Source: Lachnospiraceae bacterium
Lineage (GTDB): Bacteria > Bacillota > Clostridia > Lachnospirales > Lachnospiraceae
DNA: 64,000 nucleotides
NCBI GenBank assembly: GCA_017387565.1
Contig: JAFOEY010000010.1
Location: 24,815 to 88,814 of the forward strand
Direction of reading: 5' to 3'
Positions 9,693-18,340 of this stretch are shown one piece after another. The notes under the pieces were generated by a model, which was given only the letters and a program-made list of their open reading frames with translations, was not told the DNA's origin and made no database searches. The position numbers and the translations under genes are program-made. The number at the start of each line of letters is the position of its first letter. The stretch's first letter is position 1.

Positions 9693-10220
9693 TTACTTCT
9701 TCAATCTAAATCGCACAATATCCTCATGCGGATTAACTCTTGCCAATCCGATTTCCGTAATTTCTGCAGTCATGGGTACAAATCCATCCTGCAAAATACT
9801 GACAGCACCTAACATCTGTTCTTTCGTCAATGTTTTCCCCAATGTAATATGAGGTATCCATGACATCGGTTTATAATATTTGCTGATCTTTGTTTCATTG
9901 ATCTGGTTGAATGTACGATAAACATCCCTTGACAAATCCTGCAAATATTGATTGAAAACAGGCATGGCATATATCACATACGGCATCATCATTCCTATCG
10001 ATGCAATTTCAACACTTCCCTTACACAATTCAGTTTGCAATTTTTGAAAGTGCGCTATCAGAACCGCTTCACTTCGGGCCTCAATTTGGGAAATAGTCAT
10101 ATGTGGCGGTACCTGATGACTTATCATAAACCGGTTCCCGGTTTTTTCCGCAATCTGCTTAATATATCGATTTAAGACTTTGTTTGACTGATCGTCAAAA
10201 TATGCTGATATTAAATACAT
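9693..10220 (-). CDS. 2H phosphoesterase / 2'-5' RNA ligase family protein
   Basis: 175 residues with two H-x-(T/S)-h motifs, HMTI near residue 40 and HITLG near residue 127, the defining pair of 2H phosphoesterases (RNA ligase/cyclic phosphodiesterase fold). Such enzymes act on 2'-5' bonds or cyclic phosphates in RNA or nucleotides; the actual substrate is unknown. The ATG at 10220 is 8 bases after AAGGA and is preferred to a GTG two codons earlier. It sits after recQ with a short gap and could be co-transcribed with it. Confidence 0.82.
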   Translation of the reverse strand: MYLISAYFDDQSNKVLNRYIKQIAEKTGNRFMISHQVPPHMTISQIEARSEAVLIAHFQKLQTELCKGSVEIASIGMMMPYVIYAMPVFNQYLQDLSRDVYRTFNQINETKISKYYKPMSWIPHITLGKTLTKEQMLGAVSILQDGFVPMTAEITEIGLARVNPHEDIVRFRLKK

Positions 10221-10269
10221 GAGCACTTTCCTTTTATTCTGTCTTTCACTTCATAATAAATACAATATG

Positions 10270-12507
10270 CTATCTCTTTACATATTTTTCAACTATAATT
10301 TTTTGCACACTTTCCGGATACAAAAGCACAAAATATTTATTTCCATTTTGACTAATTCTTTCACACTCCTGTATTCCATATTTAATTCCCAATTCAGTTG
10401 GTCTTTTTCTGCTAATACCATTTGAAACCTCTTCAACCACAAGACCTTCTTCTACCAGCATTGCAAAAACTTTAGCACCGGAAATTTTCTTTACATTTCG
10501 TTCTTTAATAAGCTGATTTAATTTTTCTTTAATATCTGACAAAAGACAAATATTCTGATACTCAAATTTTTCAGCTTCTTCCTGTGTCAAATTGAATTCT
10601 TCTTTTTTTCTTCTTCTCGATACAGTATTCTGTTCCTCTATATCTTGCTCAGTATCAAGTTGCAGGCTTAATACCACATTGTTATTAGAGTTTACATACT
10701 TTTCGATTTCGTCTAAAAACCTTTGTCCATATTTATCAAATTTATTTACTCCAACACCATTCACATTCATCATTTCATCTCGATTTGAGGGTGTTTTAAC
10801 ACACATATCAATTAATGTTTTATCACTAAAAATAATATATGGCGGCATTGCTTCTTCTTTTGCAATAATTAAGCGCAGTTGCCTAAGGCGTTCGAAGAGT
10901 TCAAACCCAGCTTTTGTAAGTTTATCTGTTTTCCTTTGTTTTCTTGTTTTTCTGTCAATCGGTTCTTTTTCTTGATATGTGCGGAGCACGACCTTTTTCG
11001 AACCATCTTTTAATGCCGAAATATCACCTATTTTCAATACACTATACTTTTCTTGCGTTTGATACAAATAGCCATCTGCAATCATCTGGTGAATCAAAGA
11101 ATCTATTTCCGTTTCACTCATATCTTGGAGTTTTCCATAAGATCTGTATTCCGTTGTATGTAATTCCTTCAATCTGGCTCTATTTGCGCCATGCAATGTA
11201 CCCGTAACAATTTTAATTCCATATTTTCCTTTTGTCTCAACGACACAATTTATGATCCATTTTGCATGTTCGGTATGATCAATTTCCAGATATTCGCGGT
11301 GACAATTTCCGCAATTATCACAAGGTTTAGCGGTAGTTTCACCGAAATAATTCAGTATATAATTCCGCAAGCATTCTGTAGTCCTGCAATAGTTTTCCAT
11401 AATCTGCAGCCTTTTATGATCTCGCTGCTTAATAAGCTCCATATCACCTGCTTCCATCTCAACCACAGTTTTACTTTCCAATAAACGCTTATTAATCATG
11501 ACATCCTGCATTGAAAATAATAAAATGCACTGTGCAGTCTCTCCGTCACGACCGGCTCTTCCAGCCTCCTGGTAATAACTTTCCATACTTTGTGGCATAT
11601 TATAATGGATTACATATCTGACATTTGACTTATCAATTCCCATTCCGAATGCATTCGTGGCGATAATTGCCAAAGCACGATCATATATAAAATTCTCCTG
11701 ATTCGTGTTTCTATCTACTGTACTCATTCCTGCGTGGTATTTTGCCACCGCATATCCTTTCTGAGCAAGCAGACCATATAACTCATCGACATTTTTTCTT
11801 GTCGCACAATAAATAATTCCGCTTTCATTCCTGTGTTTTTCCATATAGTCAATTACAAATTCTGTTTTATGTCTTGTATTTTCCACTTGATAATATAGAT
11901 TTTCTCGATCAAATCCTCTTACAAAAACATCCGGATGCTGCAATTTTAAGACACACTGTATATCATCTTTTACTTCAGATGTCGCGGTCGCTGTAAATGC
12001 GCTGACAACAGGTCTGTATGGTAATTCTTCTATAAAATCCACAATCTTTAGATAACTGGGTCTGAAATCCTGTCCCCACTGCGAAATACAATGAGCCTCA
12101 TCAACTGTAACCATAGAAATTTTTGTATTTTTCGCAAAATCCAGAAAATCCCAACTGCCAAGTCTTTCCGGTGCAACATATATAATCTTATATTGTCCCT
12201 TTACGGCCAAAGAAAGAGCTTTCTTTATCTGCCCCTCTGATAATGTTGAATTAATATAAGCAGCATGTATTCCGGCATCATTTAATGCTCTGACCTGATC
12301 TTGCATCAAAGAAATAAGAGGTGAAACAACAATCGTAATACCGGGCAGCATCAATGCCGGTATCTGATAACAAATTGACTTTCCTGCCCCGGTCGGCATA
12401 ATTGCCAGTATATCTCTTTGGTCCAAAATAGAATTTATGATTTCCTCCTGGCCTTTCCGAAATGAATCATATCCAAAATATTGTTTCAAAATTTCATTTT
12501 GCGTCAT
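10270..12507 (-). CDS. recQ: ATP-dependent DNA helicase RecQ
   Basis: 3'-5' DNA helicase for recombination and fork repair. Motifs in order: FGYDSFRKGQEEII (motif 0), MPTGAGKSICYQ (Walker A), VDEAHCISQWGQDFRP (DEAH box plus aromatic loop), FTATAT, YHAGM, ATNAFGMGIDK, and QEAGRAGRDG. The RQC zinc-binding Cys cluster is CLRNYILNYFGE...CDNCGNC. An HRDC-like segment follows near residue 520, and the C-terminus has an extra winged-helix-like tail. About 745 residues, at the long end for RecQ. A start at 12513 is possible, but AAAGGA sits too close to it. Confidence 0.95.
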   Translation of the reverse strand: MTQNEILKQYFGYDSFRKGQEEIINSILDQRDILAIMPTGAGKSICYQIPALMLPGITIVVSPLISLMQDQVRALNDAGIHAAYINSTLSEGQIKKALSLAVKGQYKIIYVAPERLGSWDFLDFAKNTKISMVTVDEAHCISQWGQDFRPSYLKIVDFIEELPYRPVVSAFTATATSEVKDDIQCVLKLQHPDVFVRGFDRENLYYQVENTRHKTEFVIDYMEKHRNESGIIYCATRKNVDELYGLLAQKGYAVAKYHAGMSTVDRNTNQENFIYDRALAIIATNAFGMGIDKSNVRYVIHYNMPQSMESYYQEAGRAGRDGETAQCILLFSMQDVMINKRLLESKTVVEMEAGDMELIKQRDHKRLQIMENYCRTTECLRNYILNYFGETTAKPCDNCGNCHREYLEIDHTEHAKWIINCVVETKGKYGIKIVTGTLHGANRARLKELHTTEYRSYGKLQDMSETEIDSLIHQMIADGYLYQTQEKYSVLKIGDISALKDGSKKVVLRTYQEKEPIDRKTRKQRKTDKLTKAGFELFERLRQLRLIIAKEEAMPPYIIFSDKTLIDMCVKTPSNRDEMMNVNGVGVNKFDKYGQRFLDEIEKYVNSNNNVVLSLQLDTEQDIEEQNTVSRRRKKEEFNLTQEEAEKFEYQNICLLSDIKEKLNQLIKERNVKKISGAKVFAMLVEEGLVVEEVSNGISRKRPTELGIKYGIQECERISQNGNKYFVLLYPESVQKIIVEKYVKR

Positions 12508-12543
12508 AATCATCGTGTCCTTTCGTTATAAAAATAACATTCT

Positions 12544-12759
12544 TTAACTTCGATCCAAATAAAACAAATCTTCAAACTTACACTCAAAAGCCACACAAAG
12601 CAAGGCTGCCAGATAAGCTGTGGGACTGAATTGGCCGTTTTCAATGGAACTTATAGTATTCCTGGAAGAACCAACCATATTTGCCAATTCTGTTTGTGAC
12701 CAACCTTTCTTTTGTCTGAACTCTTTGACCCTATTCTTTAACTCCAAATGCGATTTCAC
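12544..12759 (-). CDS. XRE-family helix-turn-helix regulator
   Basis: 71-residue stand-alone Cro/CI-type HTH: VKEFRQKKGWSQTELANMVGSSRNTISSIENGQ covers helices 1-4, with a short C-terminal tail FEDLFYLDR typical of small YozG-like regulators. The start is GTG at 12759, one base after the stop of the membrane protein gene, with AGGAGAG upstream inside that gene. The pair shares one promoter, and two copies of a 19-base repeat overlap that promoter, so this protein is the natural candidate repressor of its own operon. Confidence 0.88.
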   Translation of the reverse strand: MKSHLELKNRVKEFRQKKGWSQTELANMVGSSRNTISSIENGQFSPTAYLAALLCVAFECKFEDLFYLDRS

Positions 12760-12760
12760 T

Positions 12761-13078
12761 CTATATCAACTCTCCTAAGTATGCTAAAATTGTTATTACT
12801 GCCATAAGCAATGAAATGATTCCCAATACCAAATTAATTTTTCTAATAAACCCTTCACCTTCCTGAATGCTCTGTAAGCCATATATAAGGAAAATCACAC
12901 CTGCTAAGCCTGTATCAATTTGTTTCAAAAATATCATCTTTACCAGTACCATAAATATACCTGCTAATAATCCGATGCACATTGCTCTATAATCTTTTCT
13001 CAGCACAAAAAATCTTTCATACTCTTTCCCTTTATCGCCATTATTCTGCGCGGCATTTAGTATCTCATCTCTATCCAT
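12761..13078 (-). CDS. small two-to-three TM membrane protein paired with XRE regulator
   Basis: 105 residues. A charged cytosolic N-terminus (about 40 residues) is followed by three hydrophobic segments: MCIGLLAGIFMVLVKMIFL, GLAGVIFLIYGLQSI and LVLGIISLLMAVITILAYL. It resembles DUF6442-type proteins that are regularly encoded just before small XRE regulators in Firmicutes; function is unknown. The ATG at 13078 follows AAGGAG by 6 bases, so the upstream in-frame ATG, which includes that ribosome site, is rejected. Confidence 0.8.
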   Translation of the reverse strand: MDRDEILNAAQNNGDKGKEYERFFVLRKDYRAMCIGLLAGIFMVLVKMIFLKQIDTGLAGVIFLIYGLQSIQEGEGFIRKINLVLGIISLLMAVITILAYLGELI

Positions 13079-13090
13079 GTTTTTCTCCTT

Positions 13091-13139
13091 TGCCAAGTTT
13101 TATTGTCAATATTATAACCATGCCAAGTTTTATTGTCAA
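13091..13139 (-). promoter_or_regulatory. promoter embedded in two 19-bp operator-like repeats
   Basis: On the minus strand TTGACA (13134-13139), 17 bases, TATAAT (13111-13116). The 19-base sequence TTGACAATAAAACTTGGCA occurs twice, at 13121-13139 (covering the -35) and 13091-13109 (covering the start of transcription). The repeat starts are 30 bases apart, about three helical turns, which would place two bound repressors on one face of the DNA. Confidence 0.85.
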
Positions 13140-13242
13140 CTCATTCAGAATACAATGAACTACCACTTTCTCTCCTTATCTTTCTTTCAATCTTATCTTG
13201 TCATTTTTTAGCTTTTACGATATGATAAGTGCAGTCAATATA

Positions 13243-13263
13243 CATAATGTTTTCTATATTATG
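13243..13263. promoter_or_regulatory. inverted repeat upstream of argG
   Basis: CATAAT and ATTATG are separated by 9 bases, 60 bases before the argG start. The AT-rich dyad is loosely like an ArgR/AhrC box, which would fit repression by arginine, but the match is weak. Confidence 0.35.
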
Positions 13264-13321
13264 CAGATTACTGTAATCATTAGGACTTCGGTCCATAATT
13301 AAAAGAAAAGAGGATAAAAAA

Positions 13322-14545
13322 ATGGAGAAAGTTATCTTAGCCTATTCAGGCGGACTTGACACTACTGCGGTTATCCCGTGGTTAAAAGAAACTTATGGTT
13401 ATGAAGTAGTATGCTGCTGTATCGACTGTGGTCAGGGCGAAGAACTTGACGGTCTTGAAGAACGTGCAAAAATTTCAGGCGCTTCTAAGCTTTATATCGA
13501 AGATGTCGTTGATGATTTGTGCGAAAACTACATTATACCCTGCGTTCAGGCCGGTGCGGTTTATGAACATAAATATCTGATGGGTACCGCTATGGCAAGA
13601 CCCACTATTGCTGCAAAATTAGTTGAAATTGCCCGCAAAGAAAATGCAGTTGCAATCTGCCATGGCGCAACCGGTAAAGGAAATGACCAGATTCGTTTTG
13701 AATTAGGTATTAAGGCATTGGCTCCCGATATCAAAGTTATCGCTCCCTGGCGTGATGACAGATGGCAGATGGATTCCCGCGAAGCAGAAATTGAATACTG
13801 TAAAGCACATGGCATTGATCTTCCTTTCGGAACCGATCAGTCGTACAGCCGTGACAGAAACATCTGGCACATCAGCCATGAAGGTTTGGAATTAGAGGAT
13901 CCTTCTCTTGCTCCGAACTATGATCATATGTTGGTACTTGGTGTAACACCTGAAAAAGCACCCGATGAAGATGTTGAATTAACACTTTCTTTCGAAAAAG
14001 GTGTTCCGACTGCTTTAAATGGTAAAAAGATGAAAGTTGCCGATATCATCCGCGAACTTAACATCATCGGTGGCAAACATGGTATTGGTATTGTAGATAT
14101 CGTAGAAAACCGTGTTGTTGGTATGAAGAGCCGCGGTGTATACGAAACTCCCGGCGGAACTATTTTAATGGAAGCTCATCAGCAGTTGGAAGAACTGGTG
14201 CTCGACCGTGATACGATTGCCCTTAAATTAGAGCTTGGCAGCAAACTTGCCAGCATTGTATATGAAGGAAAATGGTTTACACCTGTTCGTGAAGCAATCT
14301 CTGCATTTGTAGATGTAACACAGCAGTATGTAACCGGTGAAGTAAAGTTACGCCTTTACAAGGGTAATATCATTAAAAACGGTACTACTTCTCCTTATTC
14401 TCTTTACAGTGAATCCCTTGCATCCTTTACAACCGGTGATATGTATGATCACCACGATGCAGAAGGCTTCATCACATTATGGGGACTTCCGTTAAAGGTT
14501 CGTGCCATGAAAATGAATGAATTGAAGAAAGAAAATACAAAATAA
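13322..14545 (+). CDS. argG: argininosuccinate synthase
   Basis: ATP-dependent ligation of citrulline and aspartate, penultimate step of arginine synthesis. 407 residues, typical. ILAYSGGLDTT is the PP-loop; ATGKGNDQIRFE and SYSRDRNIWHISHEG are substrate-binding motifs, and GIGIVDIVENR/SRGVYETPGG follow. The start has GAGGATAAAAAA upstream. It stands alone on the plus strand and ends at a strong terminator; no argH follows within the window. Confidence 0.97.
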   Translation: MEKVILAYSGGLDTTAVIPWLKETYGYEVVCCCIDCGQGEELDGLEERAKISGASKLYIEDVVDDLCENYIIPCVQAGAVYEHKYLMGTAMARPTIAAKLVEIARKENAVAICHGATGKGNDQIRFELGIKALAPDIKVIAPWRDDRWQMDSREAEIEYCKAHGIDLPFGTDQSYSRDRNIWHISHEGLELEDPSLAPNYDHMLVLGVTPEKAPDEDVELTLSFEKGVPTALNGKKMKVADIIRELNIIGGKHGIGIVDIVENRVVGMKSRGVYETPGGTILMEAHQQLEELVLDRDTIALKLELGSKLASIVYEGKWFTPVREAISAFVDVTQQYVTGEVKLRLYKGNIIKNGTTSPYSLYSESLASFTTGDMYDHHDAEGFITLWGLPLKVRAMKMNELKKENTK

Positions 14546-14576
14546 ATCTCATTAAGATTATAACTAAATAACAACA

Positions 14577-14614
14577 ATACCCCATCCAGTTTAGAAAAAG
14601 ATGGGGTATTTTGT
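14577..14614. terminator. bidirectional terminator after argG
   Basis: A 10-base perfect stem ATACCCCATC/GATGGGGTAT (14577-14586 with 14600-14609) is followed by a T-rich run on the plus strand and flanked by A-rich sequence on the other side, serving argG and possibly the convergent ATPase gene. Confidence 0.85.
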
Positions 14615-14714
14615 TATGTAAGCACAAGTGATTGATGTTGCAAAACGATATTAACCACATCTACCTTTTGCTCCCAACATCATGAATATATATGAAAAGC
14701 CAATAGTATATAAA

Positions 14715-16202
14715 TTACACCAACAATGCTTTAATCATATCCGCATCATAAGTCACACAGGTCATCTTTTCTGCTTCAATCCGATACAAAGTATTGGCTG
14801 CAATATGCTCTGCCGCCTGCTCAATATCACGGATACCGGAAGTATCTTTAAATACATCCATAATCGCATCCAGTGCCTCATCGGTAATGATAATCTCTTC
14901 ATCGCGTAATCCGATACGCTTTAAAACCTTGGGCATTGCAAATTTTGTAAAGATAACCCGCTTCTCATCCAACGTATAATCAGGTAATTCAATCACTGCA
15001 AAACGTGACATAAGCGGTGCGCTAATGGCATTCCGGTCATTTGCCGTTGCAATCGGATACACACCGGTGGTCGGAATATTACATTCAATATAATTATCCG
15101 TAAAGCCCAAATTATCTAAAAGTGTCAACAATACATCAGCCGGATTTCCATTTCCTTTTCCTGCTGATGCCTTATCCAACTCATTGATAATAAACAAAAG
15201 ATTGGAACTTTCTGCATTGGCAAAAGCCTCCATAATCAATCCGGGTTTTGCATTGGCATAAATCCTGGAACTTCCGGTAAGCTGTTCCGGATCATTGATG
15301 GAGCTCATCTCCAATGTGGTCCATGACATCTTTAAAATCTTTGCGACTGCATAGGCAATCTGGGATTTTCCGGTTCCTGCCGGTCCGATTAGCAAAATGC
15401 CATATGCCGGCAATGTATGAGTACGATTGATCTGAATAATAGTTTCAATAATACGCTGCTTTACCTGATCGAGTCCATAAAGTTCTTCATCTAATATCCT
15501 TCTTGCTTCTACCGGGTCGATGGGTTGAAAATCCGTATTTTTCCACTGAATATTGAGCATTATGGAAAGCGCTCTCTGTGCGTGTCTTCTCTCTTCCGGT
15601 GTAACCTCTGTCGATTTTGCAACTGCCAGATTTCTTCTTGCCCACATACGAATATTGTCCGGCAACGTACTTCCGGCACACATTAAATAATCGGTGATAC
15701 TCTGAAGGCTGGTCAACTTCATATCATCGGAATCTTCCATCTCATCAATATCCACAACCGTATCAGAAGGAGCATCACTCTGGAAAAGTCGCTCGATCAT
15801 AAACTGTAAAAAACCATTTTCACCGGACAGCTTGCTTCCACGCATCGCCACACCGGTTTCATGAATTTTATAGACTGCATATCCAGCCGGAGTATTTTTT
15901 CCTGACAAACGTACCATGATATGGTTTTCGCCCAGCCATTTCATCAAATTTTCAAAACGGGCATCAATCTTTAAAATATCATGGGATGACTTTTCATCTT
16001 CTCTTTCATATAAAAATGCAGTTCCTTTCATCGGAGATGTAAACATACCGGACGAGTGATGTACAAGCTTTGTATCTTTATCTTCCAAAATCATAATCGG
16101 ATGCTCTGCATCAGAAAACCTCTCATCCGTATAAATCAGTTCATATGTTTTCTCCGCTTTTACCGCATCTTTTTTTTCCTGATTAAAATCAAAAACAGGC
16201 AT
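14715..16202 (-). CDS. Lon-like AAA+ ATPase lacking the protease domain
   Basis: 495 residues. Residues about 225 onward align well by eye with the AAA+ module of Lon: ILDEELYGLDQVKQRIIE, Walker A GPAGTGKSQIAY, sensor-1-like IATANDRN, arginine-finger segment PLMSRFAVIEL, and sensor-2 region SGIRDIEQAAEHIA. The Walker B reads LLFIINELDK, so the usual Asp of the DE pair is Asn while the Glu remains. The Lon serine-lysine protease domain is absent; the chain stops after the AAA+ lid. The N-terminal 220 residues are not a recognisable Lon N-domain. Probably a remodelling or adaptor ATPase of unknown target. Start at 16202 follows AGAGG by 7 bases. Confidence 0.8.
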   Translation of the reverse strand: MPVFDFNQEKKDAVKAEKTYELIYTDERFSDAEHPIMILEDKDTKLVHHSSGMFTSPMKGTAFLYEREDEKSSHDILKIDARFENLMKWLGENHIMVRLSGKNTPAGYAVYKIHETGVAMRGSKLSGENGFLQFMIERLFQSDAPSDTVVDIDEMEDSDDMKLTSLQSITDYLMCAGSTLPDNIRMWARRNLAVAKSTEVTPEERRHAQRALSIMLNIQWKNTDFQPIDPVEARRILDEELYGLDQVKQRIIETIIQINRTHTLPAYGILLIGPAGTGKSQIAYAVAKILKMSWTTLEMSSINDPEQLTGSSRIYANAKPGLIMEAFANAESSNLLFIINELDKASAGKGNGNPADVLLTLLDNLGFTDNYIECNIPTTGVYPIATANDRNAISAPLMSRFAVIELPDYTLDEKRVIFTKFAMPKVLKRIGLRDEEIIITDEALDAIMDVFKDTSGIRDIEQAAEHIAANTLYRIEAEKMTCVTYDADMIKALLV

Positions 16203-16487
16203 ATTGTAACCTCTCATTCGTATTAAATTTATTTGATTTTTACACTTTCATTTGCGTATTTATCTGACTTAACATTTATCTTTTTACGTTCTTTATCCAA
16301 AGTCATTTTCCTATTCATTATAATAGATGCCTCTCGCATAATCAATGCTATTCTGCCCTGATTAGTTTCTCAAAAAGCTTCCCTTACCTATTCACAAATA
16401 TCCCTGTATATATGGCTGCAAATATGGTTCTTATACTCTATTATCAAAATCGATTTTCCAAATCTCTATTGGATACTCCCATGTAAT
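16203..16487. other. 285-bp spacer without a gene
   Basis: AT-rich sequence between the pepF stop and the Lon-like ATPase start. I see no clear terminator for pepF and no RNA or ORF of note. Confidence 0.6.
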
Positions 16488-18284
16488 TTATGAGCAAATC
16501 TCTTTTTTCAGCAAACCAACATATTCCTTAAATACCCTCAATGCACTTTCCACGGGTTCACTGCTTGTCATATCAACGTTGCAAAGCTTCAAAAGAGAAA
16601 TCGGATCCATGCTTCCGCCACCGCTTAAAAACTTTTTATAATCCTCTACCGCCGGTGCCCCCTCTTTTAAAATCCGGTTACTGATTGCAATGGCTGCTGA
16701 AAAACCGGTTGCATATTGATACACATAAAAAGGTGTATAGAAATGAGGGATTTTTGCCCACTCATAAACAATCTCCGGATCCGTAACCATATCCGGTCCA
16801 AAGTATAATTCATTTAGTTTCTTATAAATATCACACAAATAGTCTGCCGTTAGCGTCTGCTTATTTTGCACTGCCTCATGCGCTTTTAACTCAAACTCTG
16901 CAAACATGGTCTGTCGATACAATGTGCCTTTAAACTGATCCAGAAAATAGTTGATCAGATACGCCCTCTCATTTTTATCTTCTGTTTTTTGCAACAAATA
17001 ATGGATTAACAGTGCTTCATTACAGGTCGAAGCCACCTCTGCAACAAAAATCTGATATCCGGCATACAGATAAGGCTGATTTTTGTCTGAGTAATGTGAA
17101 TGCAGGGCATGCCCCATTTCATGCGCAAGGGTAAAGACATGATTTAAAGTTCCCTGATAATTCATCAATACATACGGATGTGTTCCATATGCGCCCCATG
17201 AATAAGCACCGGTACGCTTTCCCGTATTTTCATAGACATCAATCCAACGGTTGTCAAATCCCTCCTGCAATAAGCCAAGATATTCTTCCCCTAACGGTGC
17301 AAGACCTTCCAATACCAATTGCTTTGCTTCTTCAAAAGAATAAGTTTTATCCACATCTTTTACCATCGGTACATAAACATCATACATATGCAGTTCTTCT
17401 ACGCCCAGCACCTTTTTCCGTAAAGACACATAATCATACATCGGCTGCAGGTTCGCATGCACGGCCTCAATCAGCTTATGATAAACACTTACCGGCACCT
17501 GTGTATCATCAAGGGAAGCAGCCAATGCGCTTTCATATCCTCTCTGCTTAGCAAAAAAAGCGCATCCTCGGACCTTATTATCATACATTGCCGCTATAGT
17601 ATTGATATGCTGTTCGTAAGTCTTATACATAGAAAGAAACGCAGCTTTTCTCAAATCCCGGTTTTGACTTTCCATAAAAGAAATATAGTTACCCTGTGTT
17701 AATGTTATTTTTTCCTCATCTTCTCCTGCAATGTCATCAAAACGGATGTCAGCATTGTTAAACATGGAAAAAATATTTGCGGCACCCTTTGCAACTTCGT
17801 TAGCCGCAGCTAACATCTCTTCCCCACGTTCATCCAGCGTATGCTCCTTTTGTCTTTGGATATCTTCTATAAACTTACGATATCCTTCCAGGCCACTTTC
17901 TTTTTGATAATAATCTGCCAGCATATCATCTGACAGTTCCAGAATCTGAGGCGTCAGAAAGGAAGCCGCCTGTGACATGGCATTCATCTTGATTTCTGCC
18001 GCACCCGCCATAGCCTGATAGGACGCATCCGCAGTATCCTGATGATAAGTCATATTGGCATACACATAGTATTTTTCAAGTAGCAGGTTCGCTTTTTCAT
18101 ATAACGAAAGACAAGCTAATAAGACATCTGCTCCATTCTTCAAAGTTTTGTTATAGTGTTTTAGTTCTTCAATCAGTTCATCAATCTTTATTCCGTCTTT
18201 TTCCCACTCTGCTTTGCTTTCATATAAATCTTCCAATTTCCAGGTATTTTCTATCTTTTGTTCGCATCGTTTTAATACAGCCAT
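16488..18284 (-). CDS. pepF: oligoendopeptidase F (M3 family)
   Basis: Cytosolic zinc metallopeptidase that trims short peptides. 598 residues, standard for PepF. The zinc site is LAHEMGHALHSHYS (HExxH) with the third ligand Glu in the downstream helix FVAEVASTCNE. The N-terminal helical domain and the C-terminal FYVYQYATGFSAA region with GGGSMDPISLLK are typical. The ATG at 18284 has AAGGAGCGG upstream. Monocistronic by spacing. Confidence 0.96.
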   Translation of the reverse strand: MAVLKRCEQKIENTWKLEDLYESKAEWEKDGIKIDELIEELKHYNKTLKNGADVLLACLSLYEKANLLLEKYYVYANMTYHQDTADASYQAMAGAAEIKMNAMSQAASFLTPQILELSDDMLADYYQKESGLEGYRKFIEDIQRQKEHTLDERGEEMLAAANEVAKGAANIFSMFNNADIRFDDIAGEDEEKITLTQGNYISFMESQNRDLRKAAFLSMYKTYEQHINTIAAMYDNKVRGCAFFAKQRGYESALAASLDDTQVPVSVYHKLIEAVHANLQPMYDYVSLRKKVLGVEELHMYDVYVPMVKDVDKTYSFEEAKQLVLEGLAPLGEEYLGLLQEGFDNRWIDVYENTGKRTGAYSWGAYGTHPYVLMNYQGTLNHVFTLAHEMGHALHSHYSDKNQPYLYAGYQIFVAEVASTCNEALLIHYLLQKTEDKNERAYLINYFLDQFKGTLYRQTMFAEFELKAHEAVQNKQTLTADYLCDIYKKLNELYFGPDMVTDPEIVYEWAKIPHFYTPFYVYQYATGFSAAIAISNRILKEGAPAVEDYKKFLSGGGSMDPISLLKLCNVDMTSSEPVESALRVFKEYVGLLKKEICS

Positions 18285-18340
18285 AATTCCGCTCCTTTTC
18301 CAAAAATAATCTACTAAAATTAACTACCAATTCTATTTTC

